From positions 1-64,000 of the forward strand of contig NZ_KE007351.1 in the NCBI RefSeq assembly GCF_000400715.1: DNA of 64,000 nucleotides, written 5' to 3'. Positions within the stretch are counted from its first letter, which is position 1; every line of letters starts with the position of its first letter. This document shows positions 30,857 through 38,842 of the stretch, in pieces. The notes beneath the pieces are model-generated. The model worked only from the letters and a program-made list of their open reading frames with translations, was not told where the DNA came from and did not search any database. The stretch comes from Acinetobacter genomosp. 15BJ (lineage in GTDB: Bacteria; Pseudomonadota; Gammaproteobacteria; Pseudomonadales; Moraxellaceae). The position numbers and the translations under genes were made by a program.

Positions 30857-30899
30857 CTGTTTTTTTATTGTATATTCGCTAACCATTGAAAAATAGATA

Positions 30900-30928
30900 T
30901 AAAAAAACATGCCTTTCGACATGTTCTC
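30900..30928 (-). terminator. Intrinsic terminator of purU
   Basis: Minus-strand stem AACATG/CATGTT with an 8-nt loop followed by seven T, just past the purU stop. Confidence 0.75.
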
Positions 30929-30954
30929 TTTACACACTGAAACAAACTGATGGA

Positions 30955-31818
30955 TCAGAACACCACTGTTTTGTTTCCATCCACAATAATACGGTCTTCT
31001 AAATGCCATTTGACTGCACGTGCCAATACGTTACGTTCAACGTCTTCGCCTAACTCGCGTAACTGTTCCACATTGTAATCATGGCTAACACGTTCAACAT
31101 CTTGTTCGATGATTGGGCCTTGATCGAGATCAGCCGTCACATAGTGTGCGGTTGCACCAATCAGCTTCACCCCTTTCTCATAGGCTTGCTTATATGGGTT
31201 TGCACCCACGAAAGCAGGCAGGAAAGAATGATGAATATTGATGATCTTCATTTCCCACTTGGCAACAAAGTCCTCACTCAAAATCTGCATATAACGCGCT
31301 AAGATCAATAGATCATTGCCCTGCATCATTTCATCAATTTGAGCATAAGCTTCAACTTTATTGTCTTTATTGACTGGTACAACATGGAATGGGATACCAA
31401 AGTTTTCAACCGATTCACGCAAATCTGGATGGTTTGAGATGACTTGGGTAATTTCACATGGCAATGAACCACGTGCATGACGCCATAACAATTCCAATAA
31501 AGCATGGTCCACTTTAGAAACTAAAATACCGACCTTTTTCAACTCGCCAACAAAAGTAAGCTTCCATTGCATCTCATAACGTTCAGCAACATTGGCAGCA
31601 AAGGTCTGCATCAACGCTTCTTTCCGAGATTGCAAATGATCAATCTCAAACTCAACACGCATGAAATAACGCCCGCCTTGAGCTTCTGTTGCGTACTGAT
31701 CAAGTGCGGTAATGTTTGCTCCCTGATGATACAAAAAGCTCGATACGGCTTGCACGATCCCCGGCTTGTCTTCACAAGTAATCAGTAATCGCGCTGTGTG
31801 GGCTGTAGTCGTGTTCAT
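30955..31818 (-). CDS. purU: Formyltetrahydrofolate deformylase
   Basis: 287 aa. It hydrolyses 10-formyltetrahydrofolate to formate and tetrahydrofolate, balancing one-carbon units. An N-terminal ACT domain (about 8-90, LLITCEDKPGIVQAVSSFL) is followed by a formyltransferase-fold domain with IINIHHSFLPAFVGANPYKQA and GATAHYVTADLDQGPIIEQD, which hold the active-site Asn/His/Asp set. ATG 31818 was chosen; the longer frame adds nine unlikely residues. It is a single gene with a terminator. Confidence 0.95.
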   Translation of the reverse strand: MNTTTAHTARLLITCEDKPGIVQAVSSFLYHQGANITALDQYATEAQGGRYFMRVEFEIDHLQSRKEALMQTFAANVAERYEMQWKLTFVGELKKVGILVSKVDHALLELLWRHARGSLPCEITQVISNHPDLRESVENFGIPFHVVPVNKDNKVEAYAQIDEMMQGNDLLILARYMQILSEDFVAKWEMKIINIHHSFLPAFVGANPYKQAYEKGVKLIGATAHYVTADLDQGPIIEQDVERVSHDYNVEQLRELGEDVERNVLARAVKWHLEDRIIVDGNKTVVF

Positions 31819-31906
31819 TTGGTTAATATCACTTATTCGAATCAAATTAAAATCAAGCCGAGCATTCTAACCCTTTTTTGCTATTGACTAAATAGCTGCT
31901 GACGAT

Positions 31907-32605
31907 CTATTCATCATCATTTTTAAGATTAGACAAACTCGCGAACAAGTCTGATGGTCCAAGTGATTTAAGTAACTGTTCGTAGGTTTGGCGACTTTCA
32001 CCCATCAAATATGGGCCTTCCAAGAACACCATTTGTCGCAATGCTTGCCAAACCCACTTTTCTTCCAGACGATTGTTATCGCTGATATGACCAGACATAT
32101 ATAAGAAGTTGGTCCAGTTGGTCAGCACAATCCACAAGTTGATAATCAAGGCTTCAATTTCTGAATCAGTCATTTTCATCAGACCTGCGTCTACGAAGGC
32201 ACGATAAATTTTTTGCCCCTGTTGCATCACCTGTCCAGCAAAACGCGGATAGATTTTTCTGAAGTCTTCATTATTTTCGACCAGATGATAGACATCACGA
32301 TGAATGAAGCGATAGGCCCACAACTGATTACTGAGTACTTGGAAATAACTAATTTTATCATTGGCATTCAACGGACGATCCGTTGGCAAGGCCAACATTT
32401 CCAAGGTTTCAGCCTGATATTGCTGTGCCAGTTCTTTAATAATTTCCTGTTTGTTACGGAAATGATAATACAAGTTGCCTGGGCTAATCCCGAGTTCAGC
32501 CGCGATGTGGTTGGTTGTGACCGAACGCTCTCCACGCTCATTAAACAACTGCAAACTGATTTGCAGAATTCGATCTTTTGTTTTATTCGGTTTAGCGTGC
32601 GACAT
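31907..32605 (-). CDS. TetR/AcrR family regulator
   Basis: 232 aa. The N-terminal TetR DNA-binding domain (about 8-55) has ILQISLQLFNERGERSVTTNHIAAELGISPGNLYYHFRNK. The C-terminal domain is helical and Trp-rich, of the class often seen in lipid or aldehyde-responsive repressors. It is divergent from the aldehyde dehydrogenase at 32727, with a perfect palindrome in the shared 121-bp gap, so it most likely represses that gene and perhaps itself. The ligand is unknown. Confidence 0.9.
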   Translation of the reverse strand: MSHAKPNKTKDRILQISLQLFNERGERSVTTNHIAAELGISPGNLYYHFRNKQEIIKELAQQYQAETLEMLALPTDRPLNANDKISYFQVLSNQLWAYRFIHRDVYHLVENNEDFRKIYPRFAGQVMQQGQKIYRAFVDAGLMKMTDSEIEALIINLWIVLTNWTNFLYMSGHISDNNRLEEKWVWQALRQMVFLEGPYLMGESRQTYEQLLKSLGPSDLFASLSNLKNDDE

Positions 32606-32662
32606 TGATTTTAACCATCTATAACATAATCAATAGGTTATAAAACAAACCTATAAAGCGAC

Positions 32663-32690
32663 TTGACACTTTAGAGTATTTACTCTAAAA
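32663..32690 (+). promoter_or_regulatory. Operator-like palindrome in the aldehyde dehydrogenase promoter
   Basis: TTTAGAGTA-TT-TACTCTAAA (32670-32689) is a perfect 20-bp inverted repeat. It starts one base after a consensus -35 TTGACA (32663-32668). It is well placed as the site of the adjacent TetR regulator. A weaker repeat ATAGGTT-N8-AACCTAT (32633-32654) lies on the regulator side. Confidence 0.6.
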
Positions 32691-32726
32691 ATTAAAAAAT
32701 AATAAGCTTTCTTTTGGTCCACTCCT

Positions 32727-34181
32727 ATGAACAGTCAAACAAAAACAACCGCTATGACACCTCATGTTGATGTGAAACGGCTACATGATTTGCTTGAGCA
32801 GCAAAAAGCAGCTTACCAACGCCATCCTGTGCCAAGCGCCAAAGAACGTATTGAACGCTTAGCTCGACTTAAAAACATCTTGATAAAGTATCAAGATCAA
32901 TTTGCTAACGCAATTAGTCAAGATTATGGCAACCGTGCCATTATGGAAACCAAAATTGGCGAAGTTCTGACTTGTTTAGAACATATCAAATACTACAGCA
33001 AAAACTTAACTGAATGGATGAAACCATCTAAACGCCATATCAGCATGTTACACCAACCAGCAAAAGGCTGGGTAGAATATCAACCATTGGGTGTAATCGG
33101 GGTGATTGCACCATGGAACTACCCTTTATTACTTTCAGTCGGCCCATTGATCTGTGCTTTGGCTGCAGGTAACCATACCATGATCAAAATTTCGAGTGCT
33201 TCTTCAAATTTTGGTTATGTGCTTGAAAATGCCCTTTCTGAAGCATTCCCACAAGAGTTGGTTGCTGTCGTGAATGGCGGCGGCGTTATTTCAGATGCAT
33301 TCAGTCATCTCGCTTTTGATAAAATGATTTTCACAGGCTCAACGTCTGTCGGTAAAACGGTGATGGCAGCGGCAGCAGAGAATCTTGTTCCAGTGATTTT
33401 AGAGCTTGGCGGAAAATCGCCTGCGTTGGTCCATTCAGCCATGAATATTCGTGATGTGGCACAACGTATTGCTGTTGGTAAGCTATGGAATGCGGGTCAA
33501 ACCTGTGTTGCGCCAGACTATATGTTCCTACCTAAAGGCAAAACAGCAGAGTTCACCAAGCACTACAATGACTTTGTGACCACGATGTACCCAAGCTTGC
33601 GTGACAATAAAGACTACACCTCAATTGTGAATGACAAGCAATATAATCGCCTGCAAGGTTATTTAGAGGATGCTCGTGACCAAGGTGCAACGATTGTTGA
33701 ACTAAATGCCAAGAATGAGTCTTTAACTGAAGTTCGTAAAATTGCGCCGACCTTATTAACGGGCGTGACCACTGAAATGGAAATTATGAAGAATGAGATC
33801 TTTGGTCCAATTCTGCCTATTTTAGAATACGACCATATAGATGATGCACTTCAGTTCATTAATAGTCGCCCACGTCCACTAGCTTTCTATTACTTCGATA
33901 TCGATACTGCACGTGCTGACTATGTGGCGGGACGTACCCATTCAGGTCACTTTGGTATCAATCAAGTGCTAACACACGTTGCACAAGATGACCTGCCATT
34001 TGGAGGTATTGGTGCATCGGGTATGGGCAAATATCATGGTAAAGAAGGTTTCTTTAGCTTCTCACATGAACGTTCAATGATGTCCAACCCAGTAAGTCCT
34101 AAACTTTACAGTTTAAAATTCATCCTACCGCCTTATAATAAAGCAACGCACAAACTGCTTTTAAAAACACTATTTCGCTAA
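32727..34181 (+). CDS. Coniferyl-aldehyde-type NAD(P) dehydrogenase
   Basis: 484 aa class-3-like aldehyde dehydrogenase. The cofactor block APWNYPLLLSVGPLICALAAGN is at about 130-150, ELGGKSPALVH carries the general-base Glu, and the catalytic Cys260 is in NAGQTCVAPD. A hydrophobic C-terminal tail ends LKTLFR. The closest class I recognise is coniferyl aldehyde dehydrogenase (CalB-like), though such enzymes also oxidise long-chain aldehydes. It is divergent from a TetR regulator with a perfect operator-like palindrome between them, and it ends at a terminator. Confidence 0.88.
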   Translation: MNSQTKTTAMTPHVDVKRLHDLLEQQKAAYQRHPVPSAKERIERLARLKNILIKYQDQFANAISQDYGNRAIMETKIGEVLTCLEHIKYYSKNLTEWMKPSKRHISMLHQPAKGWVEYQPLGVIGVIAPWNYPLLLSVGPLICALAAGNHTMIKISSASSNFGYVLENALSEAFPQELVAVVNGGGVISDAFSHLAFDKMIFTGSTSVGKTVMAAAAENLVPVILELGGKSPALVHSAMNIRDVAQRIAVGKLWNAGQTCVAPDYMFLPKGKTAEFTKHYNDFVTTMYPSLRDNKDYTSIVNDKQYNRLQGYLEDARDQGATIVELNAKNESLTEVRKIAPTLLTGVTTEMEIMKNEIFGPILPILEYDHIDDALQFINSRPRPLAFYYFDIDTARADYVAGRTHSGHFGINQVLTHVAQDDLPFGGIGASGMGKYHGKEGFFSFSHERSMMSNPVSPKLYSLKFILPPYNKATHKLLLKTLFR

Positions 34182-34188
34182 GCTGGTT

Positions 34189-34226
34189 AAGGCATGAGCT
34201 ATCACACCAGTTCATGCCTTGTTTTT
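34189..34226 (+). terminator. Intrinsic terminator of the aldehyde dehydrogenase gene
   Basis: Arms AAGGCATGA and TCATGCCTT pair perfectly across a 14-nt loop, followed by GTTTTT. Confidence 0.85.
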
Positions 34227-34237
34227 ACCAAATTCGC

Positions 34238-34266
34238 TTGTCTTTTAATCGTATTTTTGGTATAAA
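34238..34266 (+). promoter_or_regulatory. Candidate rpmB-rpmG promoter
   Basis: TTGTCT (34238-34243) and TATAAA (34261-34266) are separated by exactly 17 bp, 83 bp before the rpmB start codon. Confidence 0.7.
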
Positions 34267-34349
34267 ACGCCCCTTGAATGATTTCATCCGTTTACTTGAA
34301 TGGCTAGTTGCACGAAACAGTGCTATATAAACTAGCAATGGAGTTCACC

Positions 34350-34586
34350 ATGTCTAAGGTTTGCCAAGTTACCGGCAAGCGTCCTATCGTTGGTAACAAC
34401 GTATCGCACGCAAACAACAAAACCAAACGCCGGTTCGAGCCGAACCTGCACCACCACCGTTTTTGGTTAGAAAGCGAAAAGCGTTTCGTACGTCTTCGTC
34501 TAACTACTAAAGGTATGCGTATTATTGATAAATTGGGTATTGAGAAAGTTGTTGCTGATCTCCGTGCTCAAGGTCAAAAGATCTAA
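34350..34586 (+). CDS. rpmB: 50S ribosomal protein L28
   Basis: 78 aa, the usual length. The N-terminus MSKVCQVTGKRPIVGNNVSH and the central NKTKRRFEPNLHHHRFW are diagnostic. The ATG at 34350 follows ATGGAG eight bases upstream; the longer frame starting at 34308 adds residues not found in L28. It is followed by rpmG after 12 bp, the common ribosomal pair. Confidence 0.97.
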   Translation: MSKVCQVTGKRPIVGNNVSHANNKTKRRFEPNLHHHRFWLESEKRFVRLRLTTKGMRIIDKLGIEKVVADLRAQGQKI

Positions 34587-34598
34587 GGAGTCTGAACA

Positions 34599-34754
34599 AT
34601 GCGTGATAAGATTCGCCTCGTTTCTACAGCTGGTACTGGTTATTTCTATACCACTACTAAGAACAAACGTACTATGCCGGAAAAAATGGAAATCAAAAAA
34701 TTTGATCCAAAAATCCGTCAACACGTAATCTTCAAAGAAGCTAAAATTAAATAA
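34599..34754 (+). CDS. rpmG: 50S ribosomal protein L33
   Basis: 51 aa, below the usual ORF-calling cutoff. It begins MRDKIRLVSTAGTGYFYTTT, has KNKRTMPEKMEIKKFDPK and ends EAKIK. This is the Cys-free form of L33, without zinc ligands. AAGGAG lies upstream of the ATG. It is cotranscribed with rpmB. Confidence 0.97.
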   Translation: MRDKIRLVSTAGTGYFYTTTKNKRTMPEKMEIKKFDPKIRQHVIFKEAKIK

Positions 34755-34764
34755 TTTTAGCTCT

Positions 34765-34800
34765 TTAAAAAAACGACTTCACTTGAAGTCGTTTTTTTTG
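34765..34800 (+). terminator. Intrinsic terminator of rpmB-rpmG
   Basis: Stem ACGACTTCACTTGAAGTCGT with an A-run before and eight T after. Confidence 0.9.
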
Positions 34801-34978
34801 CCTAAAAAATGGTCATAATAAAAAACAAATGAAACTATGGTTTACATGACTTTTTTTGATAAATAAAAAAATTGTCATCAACAAATTCGATTTTACTTGT
34901 TACACTTTATTCGCTGTTTTCTTGGCATGTTTTATGCTCATTTATTTCTACCTTAACCGCAACGATTAAGGAAACGCA

Positions 34979-36694
34979 ATGCCACATAATGTTGATTTAA
35001 TTATATTACTTGCTGTTGGTTTTGGTATGGCCCTTATTTTTGGCTATATCGCAGCACGTCTACGCCTCCCTCCTTTAATTGGTTATTTAGTTGCAGGCAT
35101 TATTATTAGTCCAAATACGCCTGGCGTAGTCGGTGATATGCAGCTCGCCAATCAGTTGGCTGAACTGGGGGTTATGTTCCTGATGTTCGGCGTGGGAATG
35201 CATTTCTCCCTTAAAGATTTACTGCAAGTACGTCGTATAGCTGTGCCTGGCGCAATTTTGCAGATTGCGGTTGCAACCTTACTTGGGATCGCAGTTTCTA
35301 TGTTTTGGGGCTGGAGCTTTGGCTCTGCACTGATCTTCGGCTTAAGCTTATCCTGTGCGAGTACCGTGGTATTACTCAAGGCATTGGGTGATCGTGGCTT
35401 ACTTGACTCAGTGAATGGAAAAATTGCTGTCGGCTGGCTCTTGGTTGAAGACCTGGTGATGGTTTTAGCCTTGGTCCTCCTACCCGCCACAGCGGTATTA
35501 CTCGGTGGACAAGCACTACCTGGGACAGATACATCTCAAAGCATCTGGATCACGATTGGCATTACCCTACTTAAAGTCACAGGCTTTATCGCCTTCATGC
35601 TGATTATTGGTAAACGACTTGTACCAATGATCATGCAATTCGTGGCACGTTTAGGTTCTCGTGAGCTATTTACACTCACTGTTGTTGCAGCTGCAGTTTC
35701 GATTGCATACGGCTCTTATGCAGTGTTTGGCGTATCAATGGCGCTTGGTGCATTCTTTGCGGGCATGGTTGTAAAAGAGTCTGACTTTAGCCACCGCGCA
35801 GAAGAAGAAACACTGCCATTGCGTGAAATTTTCGCGATTTTATTCTTTGTTTCAGTCGGTATGCTATTTGATCCGAGCATTTTAGTAGAAGAGCCGTTAC
35901 GTATTTTAGCTGTTGTTGCCATTATCATGGTGGGCAAGACCCTAGCAGCTATGGCTTTGGTATTATTCTTCCGCTACCCAATCAATACCGCCTTAACCGT
36001 AGGCGCAAGTTTGGCGCAAATCGGTGAGTTCTCCTTTATCTTGGCAACACTCGGTTTATCCTTAGGTTTATTGACGCATGATGCACAAAACCTGATTCTT
36101 GCTGGCGCATTGTTCTCGATTACTCTGAACTCATTTGTGTTCTCTGCAATCGAACCTGTACAGCGCTGGATTCGTGAACGCTCGCATTTAGCACGTTTAT
36201 TAGAACGTAGTGGTGACCCACTGGCCATGTTGCCAGATGAGGTTGATCAAGCTTACTTACGTGATCAGGTGGTGATTATTGGCTATGGCGGTGTTGGTCG
36301 TCGTATCAGCGAAAATCTGATGCAACAGAATATCAAAGTCGTGATTGCAGAAGAAAATCGTGAAATTGTTGAAAAATTACGTAGCCAAGGCATTGCTGCG
36401 GTCAGTGGTGAAGCAACTGAACCCAATGTATTGATTCAGGCACATATTCAACATGCCCGTTTGCTAGTCATTTCACCGATGGATATTCTAGATATTCATC
36501 GTATCGTGGACATCTCCAAACAACTGAATCCTGAAATTCAGGTTCTTATTTGTGCAGAGAGTAAAGAAGAAGCGGTGGTGATACGCGAAGAAAATATTGG
36601 TGAAGTGTTCTACGCCAAAGAAGAAATGGCAAAAAATATGAGCCATCATATTCTCAGTCAAATCGAACTGGCGCATCAATCCGAAGCCCACTAA
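34979..36694 (+). CDS. YbaL/Kef-type cation:proton antiporter
   Basis: 571 aa CPA2-family antiporter. About twelve to thirteen membrane helices occupy residues 6-385, starting LIILLAVGFGMALIFGYIAARLRLPPLIGYLVAG. A cytoplasmic RCK/TrkA-N domain follows from about 420, with the nucleotide-binding VVIIGYGGVGRRI. The gene most resembles YbaL and KefB/KefC. Potassium export under electrophile or pH stress is the family role; the ion and ligand here are not determined. It is a single gene with a 224-bp AT-rich leader. Confidence 0.9.
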   Translation: MPHNVDLIILLAVGFGMALIFGYIAARLRLPPLIGYLVAGIIISPNTPGVVGDMQLANQLAELGVMFLMFGVGMHFSLKDLLQVRRIAVPGAILQIAVATLLGIAVSMFWGWSFGSALIFGLSLSCASTVVLLKALGDRGLLDSVNGKIAVGWLLVEDLVMVLALVLLPATAVLLGGQALPGTDTSQSIWITIGITLLKVTGFIAFMLIIGKRLVPMIMQFVARLGSRELFTLTVVAAAVSIAYGSYAVFGVSMALGAFFAGMVVKESDFSHRAEEETLPLREIFAILFFVSVGMLFDPSILVEEPLRILAVVAIIMVGKTLAAMALVLFFRYPINTALTVGASLAQIGEFSFILATLGLSLGLLTHDAQNLILAGALFSITLNSFVFSAIEPVQRWIRERSHLARLLERSGDPLAMLPDEVDQAYLRDQVVIIGYGGVGRRISENLMQQNIKVVIAEENREIVEKLRSQGIAAVSGEATEPNVLIQAHIQHARLLVISPMDILDIHRIVDISKQLNPEIQVLICAESKEEAVVIREENIGEVFYAKEEMAKNMSHHILSQIELAHQSEAH

Positions 36695-36706
36695 ATATGT
36701 TCAACA

Positions 36707-36738
36707 ATAAAAAAGCGTACTTAAAGTACGCTTTTTTA
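36707..36738. terminator. Bidirectional intrinsic terminator
   Basis: Stem AAGCGTACTTAAAGTACGCTT flanked by A and T runs, between the convergent antiporter gene and the gene ending at 36749. Confidence 0.88.
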
Positions 36739-36748
36739 TTTTGTGAGA

Positions 36749-37027
36749 TTAACTCAAGTGTGGAGGTTGCTCATCGACGACCTCGGCCTGCCACTCATTC
36801 ATCTGCTTTTCTAATAGACCAAACAAAGCCGCTTGAATCATGTGCTGTGCGACAGTTGCTGTTTGATCGCCAAGTATGGCTTTGACCTCATCACTAAACT
36901 GTATCTTAACTAAAGGCTCATTTTCAGAACCCGCATTGCGCAAAGCCAGCTCACCACCTTCGAGTTGGACCAACTCAAGAACTGCTTCTTGATTACCAAA
37001 TAATTCTTTTAACTGTTGCATTGACAT
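36749..37027 (-). CDS. Small acidic protein of unknown function
   Basis: 92 aa, not recognised. It is soluble and acidic, with no Cys, signal peptide or membrane segment. The pattern QLKELFGNQEAVLELVQLEGGELALR, then VKIQFSDEVKAILGDQTATVAQHMIQAALFGLLEKQMNEW suggests a short beta-hairpin followed by helices. A GGAGA-like site lies upstream of the ATG. It is 104 bp from the DUF6586-like gene on the same strand. Confidence 0.6.
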   Translation of the reverse strand: MSMQQLKELFGNQEAVLELVQLEGGELALRNAGSENEPLVKIQFSDEVKAILGDQTATVAQHMIQAALFGLLEKQMNEWQAEVVDEQPPHLS

Positions 37028-37131
37028 AAATTTTCTCCATGCTTCAACATGGTGGCAAAGTATTTTGCGCTCACGTCTTATTTATATAAGTACTGTTGGC
37101 ATAGATTTCAAGTCGCCTTAAACATTCCGAC

Positions 37132-37635
37132 TTAGAACTCAACCATTTCATTACGGAAACCATCAATTAAATGACTCAATTCACGGTGCCACTCACGCAG
37201 AATTTTGGCATCGGGCAACCAAGCCTGTGGGCTTTGAGTTACTTTGATAATCAGGTTTGAGGAAGTCTCATTTTCAGGTTCAGGTGCTGTTGGCTCAGGT
37301 GCATATTGACACATACGGTATGCACGCTTTAATTCTGCCACAAAACCATCTTTAGCCAATTGCTGCAACACTAAAACCTCAGGTGAAACCTGCCCTTTAT
37401 CTGCCATATGCTCTTCAATTGATTTAAAGGTCGGCTGTAAATCATTGAGACGGTAATAACGCACCAGTTCCTGCAAGAAAGCTAAAAGTGCACCATGCAA
37501 ATGGAAAACCGCAGCTTCGCGATAAGCCTGTGCCTGCTGAATATGCTCAGTTTGCTCCGCTTGTTGACATGCGAGACGAGCAAAATACAGTTTTTGATTG
37601 GTGCGATCAGCATGATAACGAGCAACACGGGACAT
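37132..37635 (-). CDS. DUF6586-like protein
   Basis: 167 aa helical soluble protein. It begins MSRVARYHADRTNQKLYFARL, which I associate with the DUF6586 family found near topA in pseudomonads; topA lies 5 kb away here. The centre has AVFHLHGALLAFLQELVRYYRL, a Pro-Glu-rich linker (about 124-135), then a C-terminal helix. The ATG at 37635 has AAGGA seven bases upstream. No function is known. Confidence 0.7.
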   Translation of the reverse strand: MSRVARYHADRTNQKLYFARLACQQAEQTEHIQQAQAYREAAVFHLHGALLAFLQELVRYYRLNDLQPTFKSIEEHMADKGQVSPEVLVLQQLAKDGFVAELKRAYRMCQYAPEPTAPEPENETSSNLIIKVTQSPQAWLPDAKILREWHRELSHLIDGFRNEMVEF

Positions 37636-37806
37636 AATATTTTCCTTCAAAATCCTTTCGCTTGGTTTAGAGGCTATTGAGATTACACCTTACGAGCGAT
37701 AACGCTGAGTGCTTTACTCTTGCTCAGGGGTACAGTTGAAATATCAATAGACCCTACTTAAGATTAAATGCTTTAATGATAAAATCAATATCTTTTGAGC
37801 CTACCC

Positions 37807-38151
37807 ATGCGTCATATTCAACAAGCCATACTGAGCTTAATATGCTGCGTGGTCATCCCAACCAGCTATAGCTGTGAGCCAGCAGGATTAGACTGGGAAA
37901 AGCTCTATGCAGATTACGATCTCAACCATGATCAAATGATCGATCAAAATGAATGGAAAAAATTAATCCAATTACATGGCCAACCCGTGGCTTGGCAGAA
38001 ACAGGTCCTTACAATCGATTCCAAAAGAATAAAAATCTTTAAAGCCTTAGACCTTAATCACAATGGTCTGATCGACCAGCAAGAAATGATTAATATCTAT
38101 CAATATTTTTCGAACCCTTGTCAGGGCTGGGGTTCAACTTGGGGCAAATAA
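37807..38151 (+). CDS. Secreted EF-hand protein
   Basis: 114 aa. A signal peptide (about residues 1-22, ending SYS) precedes two EF-hand loops. Loop 1 (38-49) is DLNHDQMIDQNE with Asp38, Asn40, Asp42, Asp46 and Glu49 in ligand positions. Loop 2 (82-93) is DLNHNGLIDQQE. The two loops are almost identical, suggesting duplication. It should bind calcium in the periplasm. Three Cys remain in the mature protein. Partner genes are not evident; the ASCH gene ends just beyond on the other strand. Confidence 0.85.
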   Translation: MRHIQQAILSLICCVVIPTSYSCEPAGLDWEKLYADYDLNHDQMIDQNEWKKLIQLHGQPVAWQKQVLTIDSKRIKIFKALDLNHNGLIDQQEMINIYQYFSNPCQGWGSTWGK

Positions 38152-38163
38152 CGGTAGGATAAG

Positions 38164-38526
38164 TTATTCAATGTCCAGCCCAAGCAGATAGAGTTTTCGT
38201 TTGGCAATGACTTGAATCGGTGGATCAATCGGGCGAATATTGCCAATAACCCAAGCCAAATATCCTTCAGTCCAATACGTCGCACAAGCCGCGTCAACTT
38301 CATCAAATTGCCATGGATGCACTGATTCAATATCTACCAGTGCAACTGCAAAACCAGCGTCTTCATCCCCATCATTCAAAAGAAAGTTTTGATTCTCTAC
38401 AATCATCAAATCTTTCAGTGGCAACATTTCAGGTTGCCATGAGCGAACTTCAAGAGTTTTAATTTTCTTCGCTATTCGCTCAGCATTTGGTGCAACAATT
38501 GATAAAGCCGTATATTGCTTTAACAT
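38164..38526 (-). CDS. ASCH domain protein
   Basis: 120 aa. The ASCH beta-barrel fold is indicated by ALSIVAPNAERIAKKIKTLEVRSWQP at the start, the strand LPLKDLMIVENQ, and AWVIGNIRPIDPPIQVIAKRKLYLL at the end. The E-x-R-x-W motif near residue 26 matches the putative RNA-binding cleft described for ASCH proteins. Function of this member is unknown. It lies 6 bp after an RRM protein on the same strand, so both may be RNA-related. Confidence 0.78.
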   Translation of the reverse strand: MLKQYTALSIVAPNAERIAKKIKTLEVRSWQPEMLPLKDLMIVENQNFLLNDGDEDAGFAVALVDIESVHPWQFDEVDAACATYWTEGYLAWVIGNIRPIDPPIQVIAKRKLYLLGLDIE

Positions 38527-38532
38527 TGCTAA

Positions 38533-38778
38533 TTAAGCTTTATCATCCGCAGCTTTGACACGAATGCCTTGGCTTTTTACTTTCAAGGTGTTTAAACCTT
38601 TAATTGCTTTAATCGCTTCACGTGGGTTTGGCATTTCAACAAAACCAAAACCTTTCGATTTACCTGTTGCTTCGTCTTTGACCACGACACAAGACTCAAC
38701 TTTTCCATATGCTTTGAATAAGTCGAGAATTTCCGCATCAGTCACATTACGGTCTAAATTACGAACTAAAATTTTCAT
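38533..38778 (-). CDS. Single-RRM RNA-binding protein
   Basis: 81 aa containing one RNA-recognition motif. RNP2 is ILVRNL (3-8) and RNP1 is KGFGFVEM (42-49), both with the aromatic residues that stack on RNA. Short bacterial RRM proteins of this kind are often linked to cold or stress. The ATG at 38778 lies seven bases after AGG. It is cotranscribed with the ASCH gene. Confidence 0.9.
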   Translation of the reverse strand: MKILVRNLDRNVTDAEILDLFKAYGKVESCVVVKDEATGKSKGFGFVEMPNPREAIKAIKGLNTLKVKSQGIRVKAADDKA

Positions 38779-38842
38779 GCTAAAACCTAAAAGATGATTC
38801 ATTGTAGAATCAATGAATCAAAAGAAATTGAATCTGCCTAGT

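Noticed and set aside
34979..36694. Antiporter as KefB or KefC specifically
   Set aside because: No KefF/KefG ancillary gene is adjacent and the C-terminal part is closer to YbaL by length; the specific name is not supported.
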